From contig CABYBP010000001.1 in NCBI GenBank assembly GCA_902517315.1, forward strand, positions 25,490 through 89,489: a DNA stretch of 64,000 nucleotides, read 5' to 3'. The DNA comes from an uncultured Alphaproteobacteria bacterium. Its GTDB lineage: Bacteria; Pseudomonadota; Alphaproteobacteria; HIMB59; GCA-002718135. Both the position numbers and the translations under genes were made by a program. How positions within the stretch are numbered: the stretch's first letter is position 1; every line of letters starts with the position of its first letter. The notes under the pieces were generated by a model. That model made no database searches. It was given only the letters and a program-made list of their open reading frames with translations, and was not told where the DNA came from. Shown here piece after piece: positions 1 through 6,674 of this stretch.

Positions 1-49
1 ACTAAAATATTTTTCATCAACTCATATTAATAATTTTCCAAGAAGAATC

Positions 50-70
50 ATTATTTATCTGATAAATAAT
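50..70. repeat. Perfect 10-bp inverted repeat before the first gene
   Basis: The arms ATTATTTATC and GATAAATAAT are perfect complements around a single T and are followed by a run of A and then the ribosome-binding site of the gene at 90. The T-run needed for a terminator is absent on the plus strand, so an operator or a 5' leader hairpin is more likely. It is purely A+T-rich, so chance is also possible. The rest of 1-89 shows nothing I recognise. Confidence 0.35.
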
Positions 71-89
71 AAAAAAAAAAGGAGATATT

Positions 90-515
90 ATGACTCAACA
101 TATACTTGAAGCTGGCGGCACACTACCATTCACTTTTCATGTTTTATTCATGCTTTTTATTGCTTTTGTTATTTATCAGTTTTTCTTTAATAATAAATTT
201 TACGATGAACTTGGTTTTTCAAATGAAGAACCAAAAACAATATTTAGAGGTGTACTAGGTGTACTATTTTTAGCAATACTTTTGATGTCTATACTTCTAA
301 CCTTTGATGTTACTGGAAATACATATGAGGAAAATCTAATTCAATATGAATTCTGGTATTCATTTTTATTAATGCTTTTTGTATTTGCCACTATAAATGG
401 AGCATTACGAGCGTTTAATCTTGTTAATAATTATGGTTTTAAACCTAATATCAGAGGTTTAATATTCCCATTAGTTGGTTTAATTTTAATAGTATTAAAA
501 CTTATTACTACATAA
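90..515 (+). CDS. Small integral membrane protein, function unknown
   Basis: This 141-residue protein has about four hydrophobic segments (roughly residues 14-33, 52-71, 88-108 and 122-140), so it should sit in the inner membrane. The start is well supported by AGGAG placed 5 nt before the ATG. I do not recognise the family and see no catalytic motif. It is followed by a strong bidirectional hairpin terminator and stands alone as a plus-strand unit facing the minus-strand genes that follow. It is a real gene by its start signal and its terminator; the function is open. Confidence 0.75.
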   Translation: MTQHILEAGGTLPFTFHVLFMLFIAFVIYQFFFNNKFYDELGFSNEEPKTIFRGVLGVLFLAILLMSILLTFDVTGNTYEENLIQYEFWYSFLLMLFVFATINGALRAFNLVNNYGFKPNIRGLIFPLVGLILIVLKLITT

Positions 516-530
516 AAAATTTAATTCTAG

Positions 531-560
531 AAAAAGGCGGTTCATTGAAATCGCCTTTTA
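531..560. terminator. Bidirectional rho-independent terminator
   Basis: The 8-bp stem AAAAGGCG / CGCCTTTT (532-539 with 552-559) flanks a 12-nt loop. It has T-rich tails in both directions and lies between the convergent genes ending at 515 and 558. The stop codon of the minus-strand gene lies within the 3' arm, so the hairpin serves both transcripts. Confidence 0.8.
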
Positions 561-950
561 ATTAAAATAACTTTTAATCTTATTTCTTGAAGCAAAATGC
601 AAAACTAAAGAAACTATAAATAAAAATAAAACAAAATAGTATTCTCTCAATTCAACTTGACTGGAATAAAAAACAAATAAACAACAAATTGTTAAAGATT
701 TAATATAAATGTCTAAAAAACCAATAGGATAAAGTTTTTCTGATTGAAAAAATAAATATCTAAATCCAAAATATGCAAAGGTTAGTAAAACAGATAATCT
801 AACAGATGTAATTCTGTGAATTGGAATTTCTTGTTTTTCAACTACATTAAATGGAAAGTAAATTGTAACACCCATCAATTCGGCAATTGCAGAATAAATT
901 GCCCATAAACTTAAAAGTCCAACTATAATTTTTGCTAATGTTTTAGCCAT
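558..950 (-). CDS. Small integral membrane protein, function unknown
   Basis: The product has 130 residues with hydrophobic segments near residues 7-30, 50-70, 82-97 and 103-122, which suggests four transmembrane helices. The C-terminus is basic and probably cytoplasmic. I do not recognise the family. It lies downstream of the ATP-grasp/transglutaminase operon on the same strand, but a gap of about 118 nt and another membrane-protein gene separate them, so co-transcription is uncertain. The last codons run into the bidirectional terminator. Confidence 0.65.
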   Translation of the reverse strand: MAKTLAKIIVGLLSLWAIYSAIAELMGVTIYFPFNVVEKQEIPIHRITSVRLSVLLTFAYFGFRYLFFQSEKLYPIGFLDIYIKSLTICCLFVFYSSQVELREYYFVLFLFIVSLVLHFASRNKIKSYFN

Positions 951-1068
951 ATTTAAATCTATGGTCTTTTTTTTACTAGGGTTTTGACCTACCTATTTAA
1001 ATATTTTAACTAAATTTTAATAAAAAATACATAAATATTGGATAGACAGCAGAAATCTAAGTTATTTT

Positions 1069-1464
1069 TTATCTAAAGTTATCTTTAATTGGTGAAAAAT
1101 ATAAAAGAATCAAAATTGCACCACTAATCAATCCACCAATTTGATCAAGCATACCACTAAAAGCAGTGTAGATAACAGAACCTGTAAAATAATTCAGGAC
1201 TATGCCAGCTACTACTAAAAATAAGTACATTGGTTTACCATAAGAGATAAAACGATAAAGTAAGTTTAAAGTAAGTAGATATAAAAAGAATAAACTAATA
1301 GACAAAATTCGAGAAAAATTTTCAAAATTAGACAATAACCCATCATTTAAATTTTCATAAAGATTAGAAATTTCGGATGGTTGATACATAGATGATATAA
1401 CCATTAAAATAATAACAATAAAATCTGCTAAAATTAAATTCTTAAAGGTTTTTTCGATTTCCAT
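1069..1464 (-). CDS. Small integral membrane protein, function unknown
   Basis: Starting from the ATG at 1464 the protein has 131 residues and begins MEIEKTFKNL. The frame stays open to a TTG at 1485, but nothing supports that start. About four hydrophobic segments follow, the first being strongly hydrophobic (LILADFIVIILMVISSMY). There is no recognisable domain. It lies between the gene at 558-950 and the small gene at 1566-1925, all on the minus strand, and could be the distal part of the same transcript as the transglutaminase operon. Function unknown. Confidence 0.6.
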   Translation of the reverse strand: MEIEKTFKNLILADFIVIILMVISSMYQPSEISNLYENLNDGLLSNFENFSRILSISLFFLYLLTLNLLYRFISYGKPMYLFLVVAGIVLNYFTGSVIYTAFSGMLDQIGGLISGAILILLYFSPIKDNFR

Positions 1465-1565
1465 TAGATTTAAATAGGCTAGCAAATATATAAAATAAAG
1501 CTCTTTATTGATTATAGTGAAAATGATTTTTAAAAATCACATATAAATCTATGTTTCTTCCTTAT

Positions 1566-1925
1566 TTATATTGATTGAATGACATCAGATGAATGAATGG
1601 TTACTCTTTGTTCACAATTTTTTGAAAATTCATCCAAATCATCTCTAAAATAGCTTTCATTATTTTGAGCTTGCTCAAAATGATCGTCTATTCCAGCCTG
1701 GTTTTCATAAATTTCTGTTAAAATAAGAGCTATATTTCCTGTCTCAGCTCCATCTTTAAATTCAGGTCCTATTGACCAATTTAATACTATCAGAGCTTTT
1801 TCTCCTTCTTTAGTGTGAGTCTCATTCATCCATTTAACATGATCTTCAGCTACTCTCTTTGCAACATCTGAAAATTCAGGTTTAAAAATCCATATAAATT
1901 GTAGTTGTTTTTTATTTTGATACAT
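1566..1925 (-). CDS. Small soluble protein, possibly dimeric alpha/beta-barrel fold
   Basis: I place the start at the ATG at 1925 because AAGGA sits 7 nt before it; the open frame reaches 1958 without other support. The 119-residue product has no signal peptide or membrane helix. It alternates predicted strands and helices (strand QLQFIWIF, helix SDVAKRVAEDHVKWM, strand KALIVLNWSI), which recalls the ferredoxin-like dimeric alpha/beta-barrel families. That is only a fold-level guess. It lies 39 nt after the transglutaminase-like gene on the same strand, so it may be the fourth gene of that operon. I do not know its function. Confidence 0.6.
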   Translation of the reverse strand: MYQNKKQLQFIWIFKPEFSDVAKRVAEDHVKWMNETHTKEGEKALIVLNWSIGPEFKDGAETGNIALILTEIYENQAGIDDHFEQAQNNESYFRDDLDEFSKNCEQRVTIHSSDVIQSI

Positions 1926-1964
1926 TATTTTTCCTTTTTTATTATAAAGGTTTAACAAATTTTT

Positions 1965-2804
1965 TTATTGTTGAGAATTATTTTCAAGTGTTTGAACGTG
2001 TATATCTAGGTTTTCAATCAAATTGTTTTGCCCATTATGACCGAAGAAAACTCCTTTTATAGGTGCAGCTTCACTTGCATCAAGTCCGCAAGAGACTCTG
2101 ATATATCTTTCATCGGGACTACAGCCATTTGTAGGATCAAATCCAACCCAACCCAAATCATCTATAAAAAATTCTGCCCATGCGTGTGTTGATTGAAATT
2201 CTGATGAATGTGAATTGTTATGCATATAACCATTTACATATCTTGCCGGTATATTAATTGATCTTGCTGCAGATACCATAATGTGCGCTTGATCCTGACA
2301 AACACCTTTTTTTTGATTATAAGCTACCTGAGCTGTTGTTTCATTATTCGTAGAAAGAGGTTTATATTCAACTTTTTCTCTTACTAAATTCATTAAATTA
2401 TGAGAAATAAGTAATCTTTCATCTTCTCTGAATCCATTTTTAGCATCTAATGCCAAATTTTTAATATCAACATCAGGAATAGTTAATTTTGAATCTCTTA
2501 AGTAAACTGTAGGATCTAATTTATCATCAGGATTAGAATAGACTCCCTTTGTATCAAAAGTTTCTACTTTACCAAGAACAGTAAACTGAATTTTTTTTAC
2601 TTTTTTTAAACTAGTAAAACTTTGTATATTATTTGCTTCTCCATCTTTATAAATTGCAGATTTTTCAGCTGAGTCATGATGAACATTCCAATCTAAAATT
2701 TTCAAACCATTATATTCAGAAGGGTAAAGTTTTGTAGATTGTATAAGTCCAGCTACTGGATTTTTATATTCATATTTGGTTGTATGCTCAATTATAATTT
2801 CCAT
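1965..2804 (-). CDS. Transglutaminase-like cysteine protease/amidase
   Basis: This 279-residue protein belongs to the bacterial transglutaminase-like family (COG1305): an N-terminal beta domain (about 1-100), then the papain-like core. The catalytic triad is visible: Cys169 in KKGVCQDQAH, His207 in STHAWAEF and Asp223 in GFDPTNG. No signal peptide is present, so it should act in the cytoplasm. Its start overlaps the stop of the alpha-E gene by one base (TAATG), which indicates translational coupling. Family members in this gene trio are predicted to hydrolyse or form amide bonds in peptides; the substrate is not known. Third gene of the riboswitch-led operon. Confidence 0.9.
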   Translation of the reverse strand: MEIIIEHTTKYEYKNPVAGLIQSTKLYPSEYNGLKILDWNVHHDSAEKSAIYKDGEANNIQSFTSLKKVKKIQFTVLGKVETFDTKGVYSNPDDKLDPTVYLRDSKLTIPDVDIKNLALDAKNGFREDERLLISHNLMNLVREKVEYKPLSTNNETTAQVAYNQKKGVCQDQAHIMVSAARSINIPARYVNGYMHNNSHSSEFQSTHAWAEFFIDDLGWVGFDPTNGCSPDERYIRVSCGLDASEAAPIKGVFFGHNGQNNLIENLDIHVQTLENNSQQ

Positions 2805-3739
2805 TAGTTAAAAAACTCCTTTTGAATGTCTGAATCTACGCTTGAGATTTTATTAATAAACTGAGTAACAAATTCATGTAGACCAAAATCAACAATTGAC
2901 TCAATTTTTTCTTCTTGAATTTTAGTATTTAAATCTTTTAAGGTATTATAAATTTTATTTACCTTCTCTGGACTGCAAGTTAAATTAGTTAAGTGTTTCA
3001 CAATATTTTGAATACAAAAACTAAGAGATCTTGGACAATCACTATTTAAAACTAAAAAATCAGCAATCTTAGTTGAGGTAACATTTCCATCATAGGCCCA
3101 TCGAAAAGCGTTAAATGATGATAATGATCTAAGAAGGATGCTCCATTGCATATTGTCAATATTGCCACCTATGTATTGAGGCTTAGGAAGTAAAACAAAA
3201 TATTTAACATCTAATAATCTTGCTGAATTATCTGCTCTTTCAACAAATAATCCTAAATAAAGAAAGTTATAACCATCATTTCTTAATAATGAACTTAAGG
3301 AACCTCTAAACAAATTTACTTGCTCTATTGTCCATTCAGTTAAGTTTGGTAGATCTGATGCATTAAAATTATTATTTTTTAATTTTAAAATTTCCTGATA
3401 AGTTTTGTTGATTGCTAACCAAGACTCAGGTGTGAAAGATGTTCTTACGACTAATGCATTATTTCTGGCATTAAGAATGCAATTATAAACTGAAGAGGGA
3501 TTATCTTCATCAAAAAATAAGTAATCTTCAACTTTATTTTGTTCAATGATATTATATTTATTTTTGTATCCTTCTATTGCACCTGCTGCAGCGAGAACGG
3601 ATTCCCATTCATTATTATACCCATTTGGATTAGGGAATAATGACATTCTGTAACCAACATCAAGGAGTCTTGCATTAGTTTCAGCTCTCTCCATATACCT
3701 ACTAATCCAATAAAGGTACTCAGCCGTTCTACTTAACAT
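2804..3739 (-). CDS. Alpha-E domain protein (formerly DUF403)
   Basis: A 311-residue all-helical alpha-E protein (COG2307). The family signature at the N-terminus, RTAEYLYWISRYMERAETNA, is repeated in spirit near residues 160-180 (LYLGLFVERADNSARLLDV). The alpha-E domain is almost always encoded next to a circularly permuted ATP-grasp protein and a transglutaminase-like protein, as here, and is thought to partner them in a peptide-modifying pathway; no biochemical role is established. It lies 6 nt after the ATP-grasp gene and overlaps the transglutaminase gene by 1 nt, so all three are one operon. Confidence 0.92.
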   Translation of the reverse strand: MLSRTAEYLYWISRYMERAETNARLLDVGYRMSLFPNPNGYNNEWESVLAAAGAIEGYKNKYNIIEQNKVEDYLFFDEDNPSSVYNCILNARNNALVVRTSFTPESWLAINKTYQEILKLKNNNFNASDLPNLTEWTIEQVNLFRGSLSSLLRNDGYNFLYLGLFVERADNSARLLDVKYFVLLPKPQYIGGNIDNMQWSILLRSLSSFNAFRWAYDGNVTSTKIADFLVLNSDCPRSLSFCIQNIVKHLTNLTCSPEKVNKIYNTLKDLNTKIQEEKIESIVDFGLHEFVTQFINKISSVDSDIQKEFFN

Positions 3740-3745
3740 TATGTC

Positions 3746-5152
3746 TCATTCTGCTAAAACCCATGTATCTTTAACTCCTCCTCCTTGGCTTGAATTAACT
3801 ACGAAAGATCCTTCATTCATTGCAACTCTTGTTAGTCCACCAGAACTTAATTGAGCATGTTCTCCCATTAAACAAAAAGGTCTCAAATCAACTCTTCTTC
3901 CTTCAACTTGATTTTTAATGAGAGTTGGTGAAAATGATAAATCTAAAAGTGGTTGAGCAATATATCCTCTAGGATTTGAAGAGAGTTTTGTTCTAAACTC
4001 TTCTATTGAGGATTTTGAAGATTTTGGGCCTATTAGCATTCCATATCCTCCAGAACCATCAACTTCCTTTACTACAAGATCAGATAAATTATCTAATACA
4101 TAATTAAGATCATCATCAATGTCACAACTCCATGTTTGAACATTTTCTAATATTGGTTGTTCCCCTAAATAAAATTTAATCATTTCTGGAACGTAAATAT
4201 AAATTGCTTTGTCATCTGCTATGCCTGCACCTGGAGCTGAACAAATGTTTACTCCTCCAGTTCTATAAACATCCATAATACCAGGTACTCCAATTACTGA
4301 ATTAGGATTAAAACAAAGAGGATCTAAAAAATCATCATCTATTCTCCTATACACAACATCTACTTTTTTAGGACCATCGACAGTCTTCATATAAAGAAAT
4401 TCACCCTCAACGAATAAATCAGTAGATTCAACCATTTCAATACCCATTTGATCAGATAAAAAACTATGTTCATAATAAGCACTATTCAATGGACCTGGGG
4501 TAAGAAGGACACAAACAGGCTCTGAAGTGTTACATTTTATCGGAGCTAAACTCATCAATGTTTGAAGTAATCTTGTTGGATAATCATCAATAGGTGTAAC
4601 ACGATTTGTATGAAATAAGTCTGGGAACATTCTCATCATTATTTCTCTATTTTCCAACATGTATGATACTCCACTAGGTGTTCTACAATTATCTTCTAAG
4701 ACAAAATATTCATTATGATTTGTCCTCACTAAATCTATACCCACAATTGGACTATAAATCGATCTGGGTGGAGTAAAACCAAACATAGCAACTTCATATG
4801 ATTTTTTTTTTAAAATTAATTCTTTAGGTATTATATTAGCTTTAATTATTTCACCTTGATTGTAAATATCTGCTAAAAAAGCATTTAAGGCTTTAGCTCT
4901 TTGAACAACTCCTTTTTCTAATTTAGACCATTCACTAAAAGTAAAAATTCTAGGAATTAAATCAAACGGTATTATTCTTTCTCTTGCAGTTTCACTATTA
5001 GTTGAAAAAGTTATTCCTATATTTCTAAAATGAGTCTCTGCCTCTGCATTTTTTTCATTAATCACTTTAGCAGTCATTTTTTCTAACCACTCATTGATAT
5101 TATTATAATGATTTCTGATTATACTTTCAGATTGATACATTTCATTAAACAT
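3746..5152 (-). CDS. Circularly permuted ATP-grasp protein (COG2308)
   Basis: The 468-residue product matches the type 2 circularly permuted ATP-grasp family (formerly DUF404/DUF407). Diagnostic stretches are YRRIDDDFLDPLCF (about 269-282), DDKAIYIYVPEMIKFYLGE, and the glycine-rich VVKEVDGSGGYGMLIGP (about 361-377), which resembles the ATP-binding loop. ATP-grasp enzymes join a carboxylate to an amine; this family is predicted to be an amide or peptide ligase, with the acceptor unknown. No Shine-Dalgarno site precedes the ATG at 5152. Instead the stop of a 16-codon ORF lies 5 nt upstream, so it is probably translated by coupling. It is the first full gene behind two tandem glutamine-riboswitch-like aptamers. 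Confidence 0.92.
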   Translation of the reverse strand: MFNEMYQSESIIRNHYNNINEWLEKMTAKVINEKNAEAETHFRNIGITFSTNSETARERIIPFDLIPRIFTFSEWSKLEKGVVQRAKALNAFLADIYNQGEIIKANIIPKELILKKKSYEVAMFGFTPPRSIYSPIVGIDLVRTNHNEYFVLEDNCRTPSGVSYMLENREIMMRMFPDLFHTNRVTPIDDYPTRLLQTLMSLAPIKCNTSEPVCVLLTPGPLNSAYYEHSFLSDQMGIEMVESTDLFVEGEFLYMKTVDGPKKVDVVYRRIDDDFLDPLCFNPNSVIGVPGIMDVYRTGGVNICSAPGAGIADDKAIYIYVPEMIKFYLGEQPILENVQTWSCDIDDDLNYVLDNLSDLVVKEVDGSGGYGMLIGPKSSKSSIEEFRTKLSSNPRGYIAQPLLDLSFSPTLIKNQVEGRRVDLRPFCLMGEHAQLSSGGLTRVAMNEGSFVVNSSQGGGVKDTWVLAE

Positions 5153-5157
5153 ATTTG

Positions 5158-5208
5158 TTAAAATGATTTAAAAAAGTTATTAAAAAATCCAAAATTAAAA
5201 TCTATCAT
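5158..5208 (-). CDS. 16-residue leader peptide or micro-ORF
   Basis: The ORF reads MIDFNFGFFNNFFKSF and stops at 5158, 5 nt before the ATP-grasp start. A strong AAGGAG lies 12 nt before its ATG, in the loop of a 7-bp hairpin that shortens the effective distance. The peptide is rich in Phe and Asn and has one Lys. It could be a coupling leader that lets the riboswitch control ATP-grasp translation, a regulatory peptide, or a substrate of the ATP-grasp/transglutaminase enzymes; nothing in the sequence decides this. The Downstream-peptide RNA, a relative of the glnA riboswitch, is known for preceding very short ORFs. Confidence 0.5.
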   Translation of the reverse strand: MIDFNFGFFNNFFKSF

Positions 5209-5213
5209 ATTTA

Positions 5214-5237
5214 ATAACAGCTCCTTCTATCTGTTAT
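5214..5237 (-). promoter_or_regulatory. Hairpin presenting the Shine-Dalgarno site in its loop
   Basis: On the minus strand the arms ATAACAG and CTGTTAT form a perfect 7-bp stem around the 10-nt loop ATAGAAGGAG. The loop contains the only good ribosome-binding site for the micro-ORF and the ATP-grasp gene. The stem lies about 40 nt after the second aptamer, where a translational expression platform would be expected. I do not see the competing anti-SD pairing that would prove a switch. Confidence 0.5.
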
Positions 5238-5274
5238 CTTTCATGCGTAGCTATGGATTTTAAAATAATATCCG

Positions 5275-5323
5275 CGTTCCTTCAGTTTTAACTTACTTCC
5301 GATCTGAATTAACAGATTGAACG
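5275..5323 (-). ncRNA. Glutamine (glnA) riboswitch aptamer, second copy
   Basis: On the minus strand: P1 CGTTC/GAACG (5 bp), P2 ATCTG/CAGAT closing a 6-nt loop, the conserved CGGAAGTAA joining segment, a short P3 of 8 nt (GT..AC), then TGAAGGAACGC. The order, the three-way junction and the conserved CGGAAGTAA and TGAAGGAACGC strings match the glnA glutamine aptamer. Stem sequences differ from the upstream copy while pairing is kept. It lies 17 nt after copy one and 67 nt before the micro-ORF of the ATP-grasp operon. Confidence 0.82.
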
Positions 5324-5340
5324 ATTTAATAACTTGCATG

Positions 5341-5390
5341 CGTTCCTTCAACTTTCGTTTACTTCCGTTTTGAGGTACTCAAAATGAACG
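5341..5390 (-). ncRNA. Glutamine (glnA) riboswitch aptamer, first copy
   Basis: On the minus strand: P1 CGTTC/GAACG, P2 TTTTGAG/CTCAAAA (7 bp, loop TAC), CGGAAGTAA, a mini P3 with a GAAA tetraloop (AC GAAA GT), then TGAAGGAACGC. All conserved junction nucleotides of the glnA RNA known mostly from cyanobacteria are present. It is the promoter-proximal member of the tandem pair. Tandem copies suggest a steeper or more digital response to glutamine. Confidence 0.85.
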
Positions 5391-5491
5391 ACAATTTTTA
5401 ATAATTAAATTTGTTGATATTGAAAATTGATTATCGATATAGATAGATATGCAAAAAATGCATACTCAAAAAAAAATAGCTATATAGTTTA
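5391..5491 (-). other. Upstream leader/promoter region of the riboswitch operon
   Basis: This is the remaining part of the 339-nt gene-free stretch. It must hold the promoter of the minus-strand operon, but I see no convincing -35/-10 pair. The inverted repeat ATGCA-N5-TGCAT at 5449-5463 is a possible operator. A run of nine T on the minus strand follows a weak TATAGCTA palindrome near 5470-5485, just after the phosphatidylcholine synthase stop; this could be a poor terminator. No further gene is apparent. Confidence 0.35.
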
Positions 5492-6202
5492 TTAACTGAA
5501 GTCTTTAAGTGATTTGTTGAGGCAAATATATGAAAAATATCCTGAACAAATTAGCCAAATTATTAAAACTATGGTATCATTTATAATTAAATTGATTTCA
5601 GATTTTGTCACCAATCTCAAAGTTGTTGCAGACCAAATAACAGTAAAAAATATTGTTAAATTTCGATAAGATTTTACTCTTAATGGATGTACAAACTTAA
5701 AAGGAATAAACGTTAAAATTGATAAAAAAATTATCACTATAAGATTAATCCAAACATTTGAGCCTAAAATAAAAAAATATAGAACAACAATATTCCAAAT
5801 AGCTGGAAATCCTCTAAAATAATAATCATCAGTTTTCATATTAACATTAATAAATGTATATAAAGAAACTCCAAATATTATTGCTGGTATAATAATTTCA
5901 AAACCATTAGGCACTAATTGAAACCAGTAGATCATTAAGGCAGGATTTATTACATAGTTAAGATAATCAACTATACTGTCTAAGATAATTCCATCTAAGT
6001 TTGGTGCTTTTTCTTCAACCCCTACTCTTCTTGCTAACGTTCCATCTATACCATCGACCAATAATGCTAAACCTAACCATAAGAAAGCTCCAGTTTGGTC
6101 ATTATTTAATATTGATATTAATGCAAGAAATCCCAGTATAGCACCAGATCCTGTAAAAGCGTGTACTCCCCACGCGGATATTTGATCTTTATCAACTTTC
6201 AT
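5492..6202 (-). CDS. pcs: Phosphatidylcholine synthase
   Basis: A 236-residue CDP-alcohol phosphatidyltransferase with about seven to eight membrane segments. The catalytic motif is complete: Asp50 and Asp53 in DGIDGTLARR, then Gly71, Asp75 and Asp79 in LDGIILDSIVD. The 12-residue gap between the AR pair and the second glycine matches phosphatidylcholine synthase rather than the 8-residue gap of most family members. The enzyme joins choline directly to CDP-diacylglycerol at the inner membrane to make phosphatidylcholine and CMP, as in many alphaproteobacteria. It appears to be a single-gene unit; no Shine-Dalgarno site precedes the ATG. Confidence 0.88.
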   Translation of the reverse strand: MKVDKDQISAWGVHAFTGSGAILGFLALISILNNDQTGAFLWLGLALLVDGIDGTLARRVGVEEKAPNLDGIILDSIVDYLNYVINPALMIYWFQLVPNGFEIIIPAIIFGVSLYTFINVNMKTDDYYFRGFPAIWNIVVLYFFILGSNVWINLIVIIFLSILTFIPFKFVHPLRVKSYRNLTIFFTVIWSATTLRLVTKSEINLIINDTIVLIIWLICSGYFSYICLNKSLKDFS

Positions 6203-6296
6203 AAAATAGGGATCTTTATCATTAAATTTAAATAAAATAAAATTTTTGAAAAAATAAGAGAGAAATTAAGGGTTTAGTGGATTATAGAATTAGTTG

Positions 6297-6674
6297 TTAT
6301 AATAAATTTATAATATCGCTATCTCCTTCTGCAAAGTTATAGTTTTTAAATTCATTTTTTGAAACCCAAGCTGATTCCTCATGCTCATTTAAATAAATTT
6401 CACCACTTTTATGAGAGCATATATAATAGTGTAATTTTACATTTATTTTGACATCTTGGTAATTTTCTTCACCAAGTTTATTTTTGATATCTATTTCTAT
6501 ATTAAGCTCTTCTTTTATTTCTCTTTTTAATGCCACCTCAAAAGTCTCACCTTTTTCTACTTTTCCTCCAGGAAATTCCCAACTCAGGCCCATATGTTTG
6601 TTTCTATTTCTTTGAGCAATGAAAAATTTATTATTTTTTATAATTATTGCTGCAACAACATCAAATTTATCCAT
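6297..6674 (-). CDS. mutT: Nudix hydrolase, MutT-like
   Basis: The 125-residue protein has the Nudix box at residues 37-59 (GKVEKGETFEVALKREIKEE), with the metal-binding REIKEE present and Asn in place of the usual last Gly. Length and N-terminal sequence (VAAIIIKNNKFFIAQR) fit 8-oxo-dGTP diphosphatases that clear oxidised nucleotides. The exact substrate is inferred. Its start overlaps the stop of the photolyase-like gene by one base (TAATG), so the two are co-translated; both are DNA-damage functions, which supports the call. Confidence 0.85.
   Translation of the reverse strand: MDKFDVVAAIIIKNNKFFIAQRNRNKHMGLSWEFPGGKVEKGETFEVALKREIKEELNIEIDIKNKLGEENYQDVKINVKLHYYICSHKSGEIYLNEHEESAWVSKNEFKNYNFAEGDSDIINLL

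Noticed and set aside
1465..1485. TTG start seven codons upstream for the membrane protein at 1069
   Set aside because: No ribosome-binding site; the ATG at 1464 gives a normal N-terminus.
1524..1539. Perfect palindrome TGATTTTTAAAAATCA
   Set aside because: It is made of A/T runs, lies in a short gap between co-directional genes and has no recurring copy, so chance is the simplest reading.
5465..5491. Rho-independent terminator after pcs
   Set aside because: The nine-T run is good, but the only stem before it is a 4-bp A/T palindrome, too weak to call a terminator.
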